DNA of 64,000 nt from Rhodanobacteraceae bacterium. GTDB taxonomy: Bacteria; Pseudomonadota; Gammaproteobacteria; Xanthomonadales; Rhodanobacteraceae. The notes under the pieces are model-generated. The model saw only the letters and a program-made list of their open reading frames with translations, had not been told where the DNA came from and searched no databases. The DNA lies in assembly GCA_004299555.1 (NCBI GenBank), contig SCQU01000029.1:1-64000 (forward strand). Reading direction: 5' to 3'. Of this stretch, positions 1-8,860 are shown piece after piece (position 1 is the first letter of the stretch; the number at the start of each line of letters is the position of its first letter). The position numbers were made by a program, and so were the translations under genes.

Positions 1-332
<332 letters not shown>

Positions 333-446
333 ATAACCCCAAGACGCTTCGCTGCTTCAACACACGTTGAGGCCCGGTCGAAGTCAAGATTTGTCACATC
401 CCGACCCTATGCTGATGTCGCGCGTCCTTGCGCGCATCGCGCCGAT

Positions 447-564
447 TCCCTGGCGGCCATAGCGGTGTGGTACCACCCGATCCCATCCCGAACTCGGAAG
501 TGAAACGCGCCAGCGCCGATGGTAGTGTGGCATTCGCCATGCAAGAGTAGGACACTGCCAGGGG
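447..564 (+). rRNA. rrf: 5S ribosomal RNA
   Basis: The outer helix pairs CCCTGGC (448-454) with GCCAGGG (557-563). Between them are the conserved blocks GGCCATAGCG, GAACTCGGAAGTGAAACG and CGCCGATGGTAGTGTGG. Length is about 118 bases, as expected. It lies about 115 bases after the 23S end; the spacer shows no tRNA. Ends are placed by the terminal helix. Confidence 0.96.
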
Positions 565-576
565 CTTAAACGAAAG

Positions 577-603
577 ACCCCCGTCTCGCGACGGGGGTTT
601 TTT
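577..603 (+). terminator. Rho-independent terminator of the rRNA operon
   Basis: A perfect 9-bp stem (ACCCCCGTC at 577-585, GACGGGGGT at 590-598) has a TCGC loop and runs into six Ts (598-603). It sits just after the 5S gene and before the convergent hemH gene. Confidence 0.95.
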
Positions 604-671
604 ATGCGCGTCCGGGTACGCGCCACTTCAGGCGCATCGGTACGCGGCAATCGCTGGTGGTCATGAACCCT

Positions 672-1700
672 TCAGGCCCATCCGGCCAGTTCCCGCATGG
701 CGATGTCAGTCAGCGCGGTCACGTGGGCTTGGGTCGCGTTCAGGGCCGGAATGTAATGGAACTGCTTTCCGCCGCTGGTGAGGAAGGTCGTGCGATAGCG
801 GAGCGACACCTCTTCGAGTGTTTCCAGACAGTCGACCGCAAACCCCGGGCACAGGACGTCCAGCGATTCGACACCCTGCGCAGCAAGCTGCTCGAGCATC
901 TCATCGGTGTAGGGCCGCAGCCACGGCTGGCGGCCGAGCCGCGACTGGAACGTCACCAGCAGTTCGTCGTCGGCCAGGCCCAGCACATCGGCCAATCTGC
1001 GCGCGGTTTCCCGGCATTGTTCCGGATAAGGGTCCCCTTGCGCCGCGTAGCGTTCGGGGATGCCATGGAAGCTCAGTACCAGCTTTTGCGCCCGGCCGTT
1101 GCTTGCCCAGTGGGTCCGCACGGAACCCGTGAGCGCCGCGAGGTAGCCCGGGTCACGGTGATAGTCGCCGACGGTGCGAATCTCGGGCTGCCAGCGAATG
1201 TGCTGGAGGCTTCGGGTGACGGCGTCGAGCGCCGCCCCGGAGGACGTTGCGGAATGCTGGGGAAACAGGGGCAAAACCAGAAGCCGGCGGATTCCCTGCT
1301 CGAGCAGCGACTCGATGGTGTCGCGCGCGGCCGGCTGGCCGTAGGTCATCGTCAACGCAACCTTGACCTTGCCGGCGCTGCGTTGGTGGACTTCCGCCGC
1401 CATGGCCGCGCACAACTGCTCGCTGTACACCAGGAGCGGCGAGCCGGCGTCGGACCAGATCCGCGCGTAGGCTTCGGCCGAATGGCGCGGTCGGGTGCGC
1501 AGGATGTAGCCATGCAGGATCGGCCACCACAGCCAGCGCGGTGCTTCGATGACGCGGGGATCGGAGAGGAATTGGGCCAGGTAGTCAGCCACCGCATCGG
1601 CGGTTGGCGCCGCCGGGGTTCCGAGGTTCACCAGCAGGATCGCAGTATTGGCGGTACCGGCAGGGATGGCGGCGGGGTCGAGTCCGAAATAACGCGGCAT
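672..1700 (-). CDS. hemH: Ferrochelatase
   Basis: Inserts ferrous iron into protoporphyrin IX, the last step of haem synthesis. The 342-residue protein is close to the usual bacterial length. It shows the N-terminal ILLVNLGTP motif (21-29), LPLFPQHSATSSG (143-155) and the signature SFHGIPERY (210-218), whose histidine (about 212) is the metal-handling residue of the family. A conserved C-terminal GKQFHYIPALN stretch is also present. The gene converges on the rRNA operon. Other haem genes (hemD, hemX, hemY, hemB, hemF) lie elsewhere in the window, so this one is not in their operons. Identification rests on these motifs. Confidence 0.97.
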   Translation of the reverse strand: MPRYFGLDPAAIPAGTANTAILLVNLGTPAAPTADAVADYLAQFLSDPRVIEAPRWLWWPILHGYILRTRPRHSAEAYARIWSDAGSPLLVYSEQLCAAMAAEVHQRSAGKVKVALTMTYGQPAARDTIESLLEQGIRRLLVLPLFPQHSATSSGAALDAVTRSLQHIRWQPEIRTVGDYHRDPGYLAALTGSVRTHWASNGRAQKLVLSFHGIPERYAAQGDPYPEQCRETARRLADVLGLADDELLVTFQSRLGRQPWLRPYTDEMLEQLAAQGVESLDVLCPGFAVDCLETLEEVSLRYRTTFLTSGGKQFHYIPALNATQAHVTALTDIAMRELAGWA

Positions 1701-1888
1701 GGTCCAATCGATACGCGGGGCAACTGCCGAAGTTTGACACAGGTGGCCGGGTTCAGCATCCGCGGGCCGTGATGCGCGTCAGCAAGCCCGCCAGCGCGTT
1801 TGTACCGGCGTGCTGCGTTACACTGGGTTGCCGTGGAAAGCAGCGCGCGCGCAAGCGTGCGGACTGCCTGATTCCGCACGAGGTCATC

Positions 1889-2146
1889 ATGGATTTATTC
1901 AGTCCGTTTCATCTCATCATCCTGCTCTTGATCGTGGTGTTGTTGTTTGGCACCGGCAAGTTGACCAAGATGGGCCCCGATCTCGGCAACGCCGTACGCG
2001 GGTTCAAGAAGGCGCTGCGTGGCGACGATGGCGAAGACGCCGCCAAGGCGGCGGCCGCCGCCGCCAAGGAAAAGTTGCAGGCCGACCCGCCCGCGGCTGC
2101 CGGTCCGGTGCAGCAAGAGCAGCACGACTCCACCGAGACCAAATAA
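1889..2146 (+). CDS. tatA: Sec-independent protein translocase subunit TatA
   Basis: Forms the oligomeric pore element of the twin-arginine export system in the inner membrane. The 85-residue product has one N-terminal membrane span (about 7-22), then the FGTGKLTKMGPDLG hinge and the amphipathic helix ending GFKKALRG, as in TatA. A charged, alanine-rich tail follows. The ATG at 1889 is chosen because the protein then begins at the usual MDLFSPFHLI position; the open frame runs upstream to 1604 but codes nothing TatA-like there. A GAGG element sits 5 bases before the start. First gene of tatABC. Confidence 0.96.
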   Translation: MDLFSPFHLIILLLIVVLLFGTGKLTKMGPDLGNAVRGFKKALRGDDGEDAAKAAAAAAKEKLQADPPAAAGPVQQEQHDSTETK

Positions 2147-2164
2147 GCCGGGCGGTGGGCCGCG

Positions 2165-2521
2165 ATGATCGAGCTCAGCTTTACGAAGCTGCTGCTGCTG
2201 GCCGTAATCGCGCTGGTGGTACTCGGGCCAGAGAAGCTGCCGAAGGCTGCGCGCATGGCCGGCGCCATGCTGCGCCGGCTGCGCATGGGCTGGGACAACG
2301 TGCGCGGCGAGGTTGAGCGCGAATTGCAGGTCGAGGAGCTCCGCCGCGCCGCCCGGGAAGCGGCGGAACGCGTCGAATCCGCGGGAAGGGTCGTGGACGC
2401 GGGAGTGCGCTCCGCGCATTCGGCGGTCAACGGTACGCTGACGGACGCGGCTGCGGCAGACGTTGCCGCCGCGCACGGCGCGGACGTCGCGGTCAAGGAT
2501 GCCGACCATGGCCGCGCCTGA
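2165..2521 (+). CDS. tatB: Sec-independent protein translocase subunit TatB
   Basis: Partner of TatC in the receptor complex for twin-arginine signal peptides. The 118-residue protein starts MIELSFTKLLLLAVIALVVLGPEKLP: the short membrane span plus the GPEKLP hinge separate TatB from TatA. A helical, Glu/Arg-rich segment (about 40-75) and a low-complexity alanine-rich tail follow. It lies 18 bases after tatA and its end overlaps the start of tatC by 14 bases, which suggests translational coupling. Confidence 0.95.
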   Translation: MIELSFTKLLLLAVIALVVLGPEKLPKAARMAGAMLRRLRMGWDNVRGEVERELQVEELRRAAREAAERVESAGRVVDAGVRSAHSAVNGTLTDAAAADVAAAHGADVAVKDADHGRA

Positions 2522-3305
2522 GCATGATTCCGGGCCGACCCCCGGCACCGATCCCGGCTTCGACCTCGAGCAGGGCCTGTTTTCACACCTGATCGAACTG
2601 CGCGCGCGCCTGATCAAGGCCATTGCGTGCGTCGCCGTGCTCTTCATTGGCCTGATCGGGTTTGCCAATCATTTGTATACGTGGCTGGCCGAACCCCTGG
2701 TCAAGCGCCTGCCGCAGGGCGCGCACATGATCGCGACCCAGGTGGCGAGCCCGTTCCTGACGCCGCTGAAGCTGGCGTTCTACGTGGCGCTGTTTGTCAG
2801 CATGCCGGTCATCGTGTACCAGCTGTGGGCGTTTGTGAGCCCTGGCCTGTACCGGCGTGAGAAGCGACTGGCACGGCCGCTGCTGGTCGCGTCGGTGCTC
2901 CTGTTCTACTGCGGCTGCGCATTCGCGTATTTCGTGGTCCTGCCGGCGGCATTCCACTTCCTGACCGCGGTCACGCCGAAGGGCGTCGAGATGATGACCG
3001 ACATCACGCATTATCTCGACTTCGTGACGATGGTGCTGTTCGCCTTCGGGCTGTGCTTCGAGATCCCGGTGGTGGAAGTGATTGTGGCGGCGACGGGCCT
3101 GGTCAGCCTGCGGAAGCTGAAAAGCTGGCGCCGTTACGTCATCGTCCTGGCGGCTGTCGTCGCTGCCGCCATCACGCCGCCGGACATCACCTCCATGCTC
3201 TTGCTGCTGATCCCGATGGTGGCGCTGTACGAGGTCGGGCTGGTCGCCGTGCGGGTGCTGGTGAAGCCCAAACCTGACCGGGACGCGGCGGGCGAGGCGC
3301 CCTGA
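2508..3305 (+). CDS. tatC: Sec-independent protein translocase subunit TatC
   Basis: Membrane core of the twin-arginine translocase, which binds the signal peptide. The 265-residue protein carries FSHLIELRARLIKA near the N terminus, with the conserved Glu of the HLxELR motif, and about six hydrophobic spans. It ends with the conserved ITPPDITSMLLLLIPMVALYEVG region. Start 2508 (MAAPEHD) is preferred; an upstream in-frame start at 2463 would lie deep inside tatB. A likely local substrate is the multicopper oxidase at 55683, which has a twin-arginine motif. Confidence 0.96.
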   Translation: MAAPEHDSGPTPGTDPGFDLEQGLFSHLIELRARLIKAIACVAVLFIGLIGFANHLYTWLAEPLVKRLPQGAHMIATQVASPFLTPLKLAFYVALFVSMPVIVYQLWAFVSPGLYRREKRLARPLLVASVLLFYCGCAFAYFVVLPAAFHFLTAVTPKGVEMMTDITHYLDFVTMVLFAFGLCFEIPVVEVIVAATGLVSLRKLKSWRRYVIVLAAVVAAAITPPDITSMLLLLIPMVALYEVGLVAVRVLVKPKPDRDAAGEAP

Positions 3306-3311
3306 GGGATC

Positions 3312-4406
3312 GTGTCCGCGTCGCCGCGCAAGATCGTGCATGTGGACATGGATGCGTTTTACGCGTCCGTCGAGCAGCGTGATGATCCTTCGCTGCGCGG
3401 ACGTCCCGTGGTGGTGGCGTGGCGGGGCGCGCGATCGGTCGTGTGCGCCGCAAGCTACGAAGCGCGCAAGTTCGGCGTGCATTCGGCGATGCCGGCCGCG
3501 CGTGCCGAACGCCTGTGCCCGCAGGGCGTGTTCGTCCCGCCCGATTTCGTGCGGTACCGGACGGTGTCGCGCCAGATCCGCGCGATCTTCGCGCGGCACA
3601 CCGACCTGATTGAACCGCTGTCGCTCGACGAAGCGTATCTTGATGTGACAGCCAACAAGACCGGCCTTGGGTCGGCCACCGCGGTGGCCGAGGCGATCCG
3701 TGCCGCGATCCGCGCCGAAACGCGCCTGACCGCATCCGCCGGGGTGGCGCCCAACAAGTTCATTGCCAAGATCGCGTCCGACTACCACAAGCCGGATGGC
3801 ATCTGCGTCGTGCGTCCGCGCGATGTGTTGGATTTCCTTGCGCCGCTCCGGGTGGAACGGCTGCCCGGCGTCGGCAAGGTGATGCAGCGCCGGTTGGCGG
3901 AACTTGGCATCACGCGCGTGGCGGACCTGCGTGCCTTCGACCGGCACGATCTGGAGCGCCGCTTTGGCCGTTACGGGCAGCGGCTGCACGAACTGTCGCT
4001 CGGCGTCGATGAGCATCCCGTGCTGCCCAACCGCCCCACGCTGCAGATATCCACTGAAGACACGTTCGAAACCGACCTGACCCTGGACGAGCTTGGCCCC
4101 CACATCGAGCGCCTGGCCGCACACACATGGGCCGCGCACCAGCGCGAGGCCGGGGGCCGGCATCCGCGCGTCGCGCGCACGGTGGTGTTGAAGCTCAAGA
4201 CCGCCGACTTCCATATCCATACGCGCAGCCTGACGCCGCTGGCTCGACCGGCATCGGCGCGCGAGCTTGCCGAGATTGCGTGTGCGCTGCGCGCGCGCGT
4301 CGACCTGCCTGCGCATACGCGTTACCGGCTGGTCGGCGTGGGTCTGGCCGGATTTGTCGACCGTGACAGTTTTGCGGCGCAGCGTGAGCTGTTTGCTGAC
4401 GCGTGA
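3312..4406 (+). CDS. dinB: DNA polymerase IV (Y-family translesion polymerase)
   Basis: Error-prone polymerase that bypasses damaged template bases. The 364-residue protein matches DinB length. The catalytic carboxylates are visible in VDMDAFYASVE (D12, D14) and SLDEAYLD (D106, E107). A helix-hairpin-helix region (LPGVGKVMQRRLAELGI) and the little-finger domain follow. The start is GTG at 3312, with GAGGG 3 bases upstream. The gene begins 6 bases after tatC, so it may be cotranscribed with tatABC. It lacks an obvious C-terminal beta-clamp motif that I can call with confidence. Confidence 0.96.
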   Translation: MSASPRKIVHVDMDAFYASVEQRDDPSLRGRPVVVAWRGARSVVCAASYEARKFGVHSAMPAARAERLCPQGVFVPPDFVRYRTVSRQIRAIFARHTDLIEPLSLDEAYLDVTANKTGLGSATAVAEAIRAAIRAETRLTASAGVAPNKFIAKIASDYHKPDGICVVRPRDVLDFLAPLRVERLPGVGKVMQRRLAELGITRVADLRAFDRHDLERRFGRYGQRLHELSLGVDEHPVLPNRPTLQISTEDTFETDLTLDELGPHIERLAAHTWAAHQREAGGRHPRVARTVVLKLKTADFHIHTRSLTPLARPASARELAEIACALRARVDLPAHTRYRLVGVGLAGFVDRDSFAAQRELFADA

Positions 4407-4427
4407 CGGGCTTGCGCGTTGGCGCGC

Positions 4428-4946
4428 TTACCGCGCGTGTCCGGGTTCACGCAGGTAGACGGGCAGGTCCGTCACCGGAGACTGGACGCCGGCCAGATAC
4501 AGCATCGCGCTGATGTGCCCGCGATGGTAGGTCGTGTGGTTGACGACGTGCAGCATGATCTCGCCGCGCGTCATCGCGCCGGTGCCCCCGCCGATGAAGG
4601 CAAAGTGCACGGTTTCATCGGCCTGCGGGGGCGTCAGGTGCTCCGCCTGCCGGACGTACCAGGCATCGGTCGCGGCTTGCGCCTGCCGCAGTTCGGCAAG
4701 CCCCCTGGACGCTTCCGGGTTGCGGGTGACGAAGCCGTGCGGCACGCCAAGCAGGTGCGACTTCCATACCACGTCGATCAGGCACACGTGGTTGAGCGTG
4801 CGCAGGATGCTGCCGGCAAAGACCGGCGTTGGTTTTGCGAGTGTGTCTGGCGGTACGCTGGCCAACGCGGCGTACAACCTGGTGTCCGCCCACGCCTTGT
4901 AGCGCATCAGCGTGGCCAGGCGGGGCGCGGACGCAACGGTGGGCAC
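4428..4946 (-). CDS. DinB-superfamily (four-helix, metal-binding) protein
   Basis: A 172-residue member of the DinB/YfiT-like four-helix bundle family, unrelated to polymerase IV despite the shared name. Metal-binding histidines appear in LNHVCLIDVVWKSH (about residues 52-65) and HVVNHTTYHRGH (about 131-142), the HxxxHxxxH-like arrangement of the family. Many family members are thiol S-transferases or have unknown activity, so no substrate is assigned. It is convergent with dinB and only 2 bases separate it from the lpdA stop codon. The start could be slightly further in. Confidence 0.88.
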   Translation of the reverse strand: MPTVASAPRLATLMRYKAWADTRLYAALASVPPDTLAKPTPVFAGSILRTLNHVCLIDVVWKSHLLGVPHGFVTRNPEASRGLAELRQAQAATDAWYVRQAEHLTPPQADETVHFAFIGGGTGAMTRGEIMLHVVNHTTYHRGHISAMLYLAGVQSPVTDLPVYLREPGHAR

Positions 4947-4948
4947 GG

Positions 4949-6832
4949 CTATTTCCGCGGCGGAATGTACAGGTCCGTGATGGTGCCGGCCGCGACCTCC
5001 GCCGCCATCCCGACCGATTCGCCCAGCGTCGGGTGCGGGTGGATGGTGAGCGCGACGTCTTCGATCTCGGCACCCATTTCAATGGCCAGCGCGACTTCGG
5101 AAATCAGGTCGCCGGCGTGGACGCCGACAATGCCGCCACCGATGATGCGGCGTGTCGCCGCGTCGTAGATGAGCTTGGACAAACCCTCGGCGCGATCCAT
5201 GCCGAGCGCGCGGCCCGACGCTGCCCACGGGAACTTGCCGATGCCGATCTTGAGGCCCTTCTGTTTTGCCTCGCGCTCGGTGACGCCGGCCCACGCGACT
5301 TCAGGATCGGTGAACGCGACCGACGGCACCACGCGCGCGTCGAAGTCCCGCTTCAGGCCGGCCGCGGCTTCGGCCGCCGCATGGCCTTCGTGCACCGCCT
5401 TGTGCGCCAGCATCGGCTGACCGACGAGATCACCGATGGCAAAGATGTGCGCAACGTTGGTGCGCATTTGCGAATCGACCGGAATCAGGCCGCGCTCGGT
5501 GACCGCAACGCCCGCCTGGCCGGCGCCGATCTTGCCGCCGTTAGCACTGCGGCCGACCGCGACCAGCACGCGATCGAAGGTCTTGCGTTCGGGAATGCTC
5601 TCGCCCTCGAATTCGCAGGCGATGCCGTTCTTCTGCGCCTTCGCTGCGGTGACCTTGGTCTTGAGATGGATCGCAACGCCTTGCTGCCTGAAACGTGCCG
5701 CGAGTGGCCGGATCAGGTCGCCGTCGGCCGCCGGGATCAGCTGATCCATGAACTCGGCCACGGTGACTTCGCTGCCGAGCGCGCGGTACACCGTCGCCAT
5801 TTCCAGCCCGATGATGCCGCCGCCAACGACCAGCAGGTTCCTCGGTACCGTCTGCAGTTGCAGCGCCGCGGTCGAATCCATGACGCGCGGATCGTCCCAT
5901 GGAAACATGCGCAGGCGCACCGCCTCGGAACCGGCCGCGATGATGGCCTGCTCGAAACGGATGAGCTGCTTGGCCTTGCCGCTGACGACTTCAAGCTCAT
6001 GTGGCGACACGAAGGTGCCGACGCCCTGGATCGCACGCACCTTGCGCTGCCTTGCCATCGCGGCAAGGCCGCCGGTGAGCTTGCCGACGACCTTGTCCTT
6101 GAAGTCGCGCAGCTTGTCGAGGTCGATCTTGGGCGCGCCGAAGCTGACGCCGTGCGCCGCCATCGCTGCCGCCGAGTCGATCACCTCGGCTGCGTGCAGC
6201 AACGCCTTGGATGGGATGCAACCAACGTTGAGGCACACGCCGCCCAGCGTGTCATAGCGTTCCACCAGCACGGTGTCGAGGCCAAGGTCGGCGCAGCGGA
6301 ATGCGGCGCTGTAGCCGCCGGGCCCGGAACCCAGTACCAGCATCCGGCACTCGGCATCGGCCTTGCGGCCGGTTTCGCCTGCAGCTTTTGGGTGCGCGCC
6401 TCTTCCCTCTCCCTCCGGGAGAGGGTGGCGCGCAGCGCCGGGTGCGGGTACGGGTTCGCGTTGCGCAACTTCTGGCGCCGTGCTGGATTTGGAGCGTTTC
6501 GCGGCCGCCGAACCCTCGTCCCCAGCCCCTCTCCCGGAGGGGGCGGGGGGCGAAGCAGTACCGGCGGGTTTCTCGTCCGCGTCGGCTCCCGCTTCCACTT
6601 CCACAAGCGCAATCACGGTGCCCTGCTTCACGTTGTCGCCGACCTTGACCCGGACCGCCTTGATGGTGCCCGCGGCCGAAGCCGGTACTTCCATCGTGGC
6701 CTTGGCCGATTCCAGCGTCACCAGACCCTGGTCCTTGTCGACGTGGTCGCCGGCCTTCACCATCACCTCGATCACCGGTACGGTGTCGAAATCACCGATG
6801 TCGGGGACCTTGAGTTCCATCGTGTTCGCCAT
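4949..6832 (-). CDS. lpdA: Dihydrolipoyl dehydrogenase (PDH E3) with N-terminal lipoyl domain
   Basis: Reoxidises the dihydrolipoyl groups of the pyruvate dehydrogenase complex with NAD+. The 627-residue protein is longer than a plain E3 (about 470) because residues 1-80 form a lipoyl domain, with the lipoylated lysine at K44 (LESAKATME). The FAD-binding GSGPGG is at 168-173, the redox disulfide GGVCLNVGC gives C200 and C205, and the C-terminal HPHPTLGE holds the catalytic His. Start 6832 (MANTMELKVP) is chosen because the lipoyl domain begins there. The linker at about 93-150 is encoded by a palindromic repeat. It follows aceF by 16 bases. Confidence 0.97.
   Translation of the reverse strand: MANTMELKVPDIGDFDTVPVIEVMVKAGDHVDKDQGLVTLESAKATMEVPASAAGTIKAVRVKVGDNVKQGTVIALVEVEAGADADEKPAGTASPPAPSGRGAGDEGSAAAKRSKSSTAPEVAQREPVPAPGAARHPLPEGEGRGAHPKAAGETGRKADAECRMLVLGSGPGGYSAAFRCADLGLDTVLVERYDTLGGVCLNVGCIPSKALLHAAEVIDSAAAMAAHGVSFGAPKIDLDKLRDFKDKVVGKLTGGLAAMARQRKVRAIQGVGTFVSPHELEVVSGKAKQLIRFEQAIIAAGSEAVRLRMFPWDDPRVMDSTAALQLQTVPRNLLVVGGGIIGLEMATVYRALGSEVTVAEFMDQLIPAADGDLIRPLAARFRQQGVAIHLKTKVTAAKAQKNGIACEFEGESIPERKTFDRVLVAVGRSANGGKIGAGQAGVAVTERGLIPVDSQMRTNVAHIFAIGDLVGQPMLAHKAVHEGHAAAEAAAGLKRDFDARVVPSVAFTDPEVAWAGVTEREAKQKGLKIGIGKFPWAASGRALGMDRAEGLSKLIYDAATRRIIGGGIVGVHAGDLISEVALAIEMGAEIEDVALTIHPHPTLGESVGMAAEVAAGTITDLYIPPRK
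6397..6553. repeat. Palindromic repeat element inside the lpdA linker
   Basis: The core CCCTCCGGGAGAGGG (6411-6425) recurs as its exact reverse complement at 6527-6541, 101 bases away. The left copy is itself a hairpin: CCCTCTCCC 6405-6413, GGGAGAGGG 6417-6425. The layout is like the paired REP-type elements usual between genes in these bacteria, yet it lies within lpdA and is read in frame as Pro/Gly/Ala-rich linker. Confidence 0.8.
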
Positions 6833-6848
6833 CTCGTTCTCCCCGCGC

Positions 6849-8276
6849 TCAGAGCAGTGCGCGCCGCATGTCGGCGAGCAGCTGCGCGAGGTACACCGCG
6901 AACCGTGCGGCCGCAGCACCGTCGATCACGCGGTGGTCGTAGGACAGCGACAACGGCAGGATCAGCCGCGCCACGAATTGCTTGCCGTTCCACACGGGTT
7001 TCATCGATGACTTGGAGACACCGAGGATCGCGACTTCCGGCGCGTTGATGATCGGCGTGAACAGGGTGCCGCCGATGCCGCCGAGGGAGGAAATGGAAAA
7101 ACAGCCGCCGGACATGTCGGTCGGTGAAAGCTTGCCCTCGCGCGCCTTCTGCGCCAGCGCGGACATTTCCTGCGCGATCTCGAGCACGCCCTTCCGGTCG
7201 CAGTTGCGGATGACCGGGACCACCAGGCCGTTCGGCGTATCGGCCGCAAAACCAACATGGAAATAGTGTTTCAGCACCAGGTTCTGCCCGGAGGCGTCCA
7301 GCGAGGCATTGAAGGCTGGAAACTTCTGCAAGCCTGCGACCGCGGCCTTGATGATGAAGGCGAGCAGCGTGACCTTGACGCCGGCCTTCTCGTTTTCCTG
7401 GTTGAGCGCTTTGCGCAACGCTTCGAGGTCGGTGATGTCGGCGTCTTCAAACTGCGTGACGTGCGGGATCATGGCCCAGTTGCGCGCAAGGTTGGCGCCG
7501 GACAGTTTCTGGATCCGCGACAGGGGCCGCGATTCGATTTCGCCAAACTTGCTGAAGTCGATCGTTGGCCACGGCAGCAGGTTGAGGCCGCCGCCGGCCG
7601 GCGCACCAGCGCCACCGGCCATCATCGTCTTGACGAACTGCTGCACATCGTCGCGGGTGATGCGTCCACCGCGCGCACTGCCGGTTACGTGTTCAAGGTT
7701 GACGCCCAGTTCGCGCGCGTAGGCGCGTACCGCGGGGCTGGCGTAGGGCACCTTGTCCGGCATGATCGAGCCAGCGTCGAACGCAATCGGTGGTGCGTGG
7801 CGCGTTGGAGTGTCGCTGGCCGTTGCCATCGGGGCCGCGGCAGGTGCCGCCGGTGCGCGTGTGCTTTGCCCGCCTCCTGCCGGGAGCGGGTGGCCCGCAG
7901 GGCCGGGTGAAGGTTCGGGCTTGCGCGTATCGCTGCGTCCAGACGCGGGGCTCCGCGCGGTCGCCGTACCCCCACCCGCGGCCGCTCTCCCGGTGGGAGA
8001 GACGGCGGAAGCAGGCTGCGCGGGCGCTGCGGCCGCATCCGCTTCGATCGCCGCGACCACGTTGCCTTCGGAGACCTCATCGCCAACCTTGACCTTGACC
8101 GCTTTCACGGTGCCCGCGAACGGCGCCGGAATTTCCATGGTGGCCTTGGCTGATTCCAGCGTCACGAGGCCTTGATCCTTGTCCACATGGTCGCCGGGCT
8201 TGACCATCACCTCGATCACGGGCACCCCGTTGAAATCGCCAATATCCGGCACCTTTGCCTCGTGGATGTCTGCCAT
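6849..8276 (-). CDS. aceF: Dihydrolipoyl acetyltransferase (PDH E2)
   Basis: Core of pyruvate dehydrogenase; moves the acetyl group from lipoyl arms to CoA. The 475-residue protein has one lipoyl domain (1-80, K44 in LESAKATME), a long Ala/Pro/Gly linker, a peripheral-subunit-binding domain (about 176-213, ASPAVRAYARELGVN) and the catalytic domain ending in SYDHRVIDG with H448 as catalytic His. Its lipoyl domain is nearly the same as that of LpdA, which suggests duplication or gene conversion. It is upstream of lpdA in one operon; the E1 gene aceE is at 60253, far away. Confidence 0.97.
   Translation of the reverse strand: MADIHEAKVPDIGDFNGVPVIEVMVKPGDHVDKDQGLVTLESAKATMEIPAPFAGTVKAVKVKVGDEVSEGNVVAAIEADAAAAPAQPASAVSPTGRAAAGGGTATARSPASGRSDTRKPEPSPGPAGHPLPAGGGQSTRAPAAPAAAPMATASDTPTRHAPPIAFDAGSIMPDKVPYASPAVRAYARELGVNLEHVTGSARGGRITRDDVQQFVKTMMAGGAGAPAGGGLNLLPWPTIDFSKFGEIESRPLSRIQKLSGANLARNWAMIPHVTQFEDADITDLEALRKALNQENEKAGVKVTLLAFIIKAAVAGLQKFPAFNASLDASGQNLVLKHYFHVGFAADTPNGLVVPVIRNCDRKGVLEIAQEMSALAQKAREGKLSPTDMSGGCFSISSLGGIGGTLFTPIINAPEVAILGVSKSSMKPVWNGKQFVARLILPLSLSYDHRVIDGAAAARFAVYLAQLLADMRRALL
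7863..8012. repeat. Palindromic repeat element inside the aceF linker
   Basis: Related to the repeat in lpdA. The stretch from 7882 (GGGAGCGGGTGGCCCGCAGG) matches lpdA from 6417 at 25 of the first 28 bases. A perfect hairpin lies at 7985-8001 (CTCTCCC, loop GGT, GGGAGAG). It is translated in frame as linker between the lipoyl and subunit-binding domains. Confidence 0.75.
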
Positions 8277-8619
8277 GTCCGGTTCCTTTTCTCACCTTTT
8301 AATCAAGATGCACAGTTTCGCGCATTTGGCAGCTCACGTCATGTAGCGGAAGGCCGCCGTGCGCCGCGCGTCACGGTGGCCATGGCCGGTCGATGTCCTT
8401 GCCGCGTGGCTGGCGCATCGCCTCGCGTCCCTTTCGGGTTCCGCAAGGGAGCCGGCACGTGCTGACAATTTGCAATTGGCCCCGGCCCTGCGTCCACGAT
8501 ACGTGGGCGCCGCGTGAGGTTGCGCTGGACGTCGTGGACGGCCTATCGGGCGCCGGTTGAACCGCTTGCGGTGCTGGACGCCGGATGCGCAACAGTCGGC
8601 GCTGCCATCGGGTCAGCGC

Positions 8620-8785
8620 ACTGCCCAAGCGCATCAACCTGTGGGCGCGTACAAGCGAAAGCCCGGCGGATTTTCCGGCGGCATGCGCCAGCGCTTGGGT
8701 GCCGCGCAGGCGCTGACTGGTGGCCTGCAGCCCGTGAACGTCGCTGGCAAGCCCCGTCAGGCTGGCATCGGCCCCTTCAACGCAG
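8620..8785 (+). pseudogene. Relic of an ABC-transporter ATP-binding protein
   Basis: One frame reads AYKRKPGGFSGGMRQRLGAAQAL, written here in two parts: AYKRKPGG, then FSGGMRQRLGAAQAL at 8671-8715. The second part matches the ABC signature (LSGGMRQRLGxAQAL) at nearly every residue. About ten residues on, P-x-x-A-G-x-x-P recalls the VDEPTAGLDP segment, but the Walker B acidic pair is gone. No Walker A motif is found upstream and the frame ends at 8835. I read it as a fragment of a decayed ATPase gene. The limits are approximate and chance resemblance cannot be excluded. Confidence 0.5.
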
Positions 8786-8837
8786 GGGCCGATCGGATCT
8801 CGGGTGGCGAGCGTGCGCCGCTGACGGTCCAATGAAA

Positions 8838-8860
8838 GCGGGCCGCACAAGGCGGCCCGC
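8838..8860 (-). terminator. Hairpin after the exported-protein gene at 8879
   Basis: A perfect 9-bp GC stem (GCGGGCCGC 8838-8846, GCGGCCCGC 8852-8860) has a 5-base loop, followed on the minus strand by CTTTCATT. It lies 19 bases beyond the stop codon of the minus-strand gene. The T run is short, so termination strength is uncertain. Confidence 0.65.

Noticed and set aside
657-1772. Long plus-strand open frame opposite hemH
   Set aside because: It mirrors hemH on the other strand; low-complexity Arg/Gly-rich translation with no domain. Typical shadow frame in GC-rich DNA.
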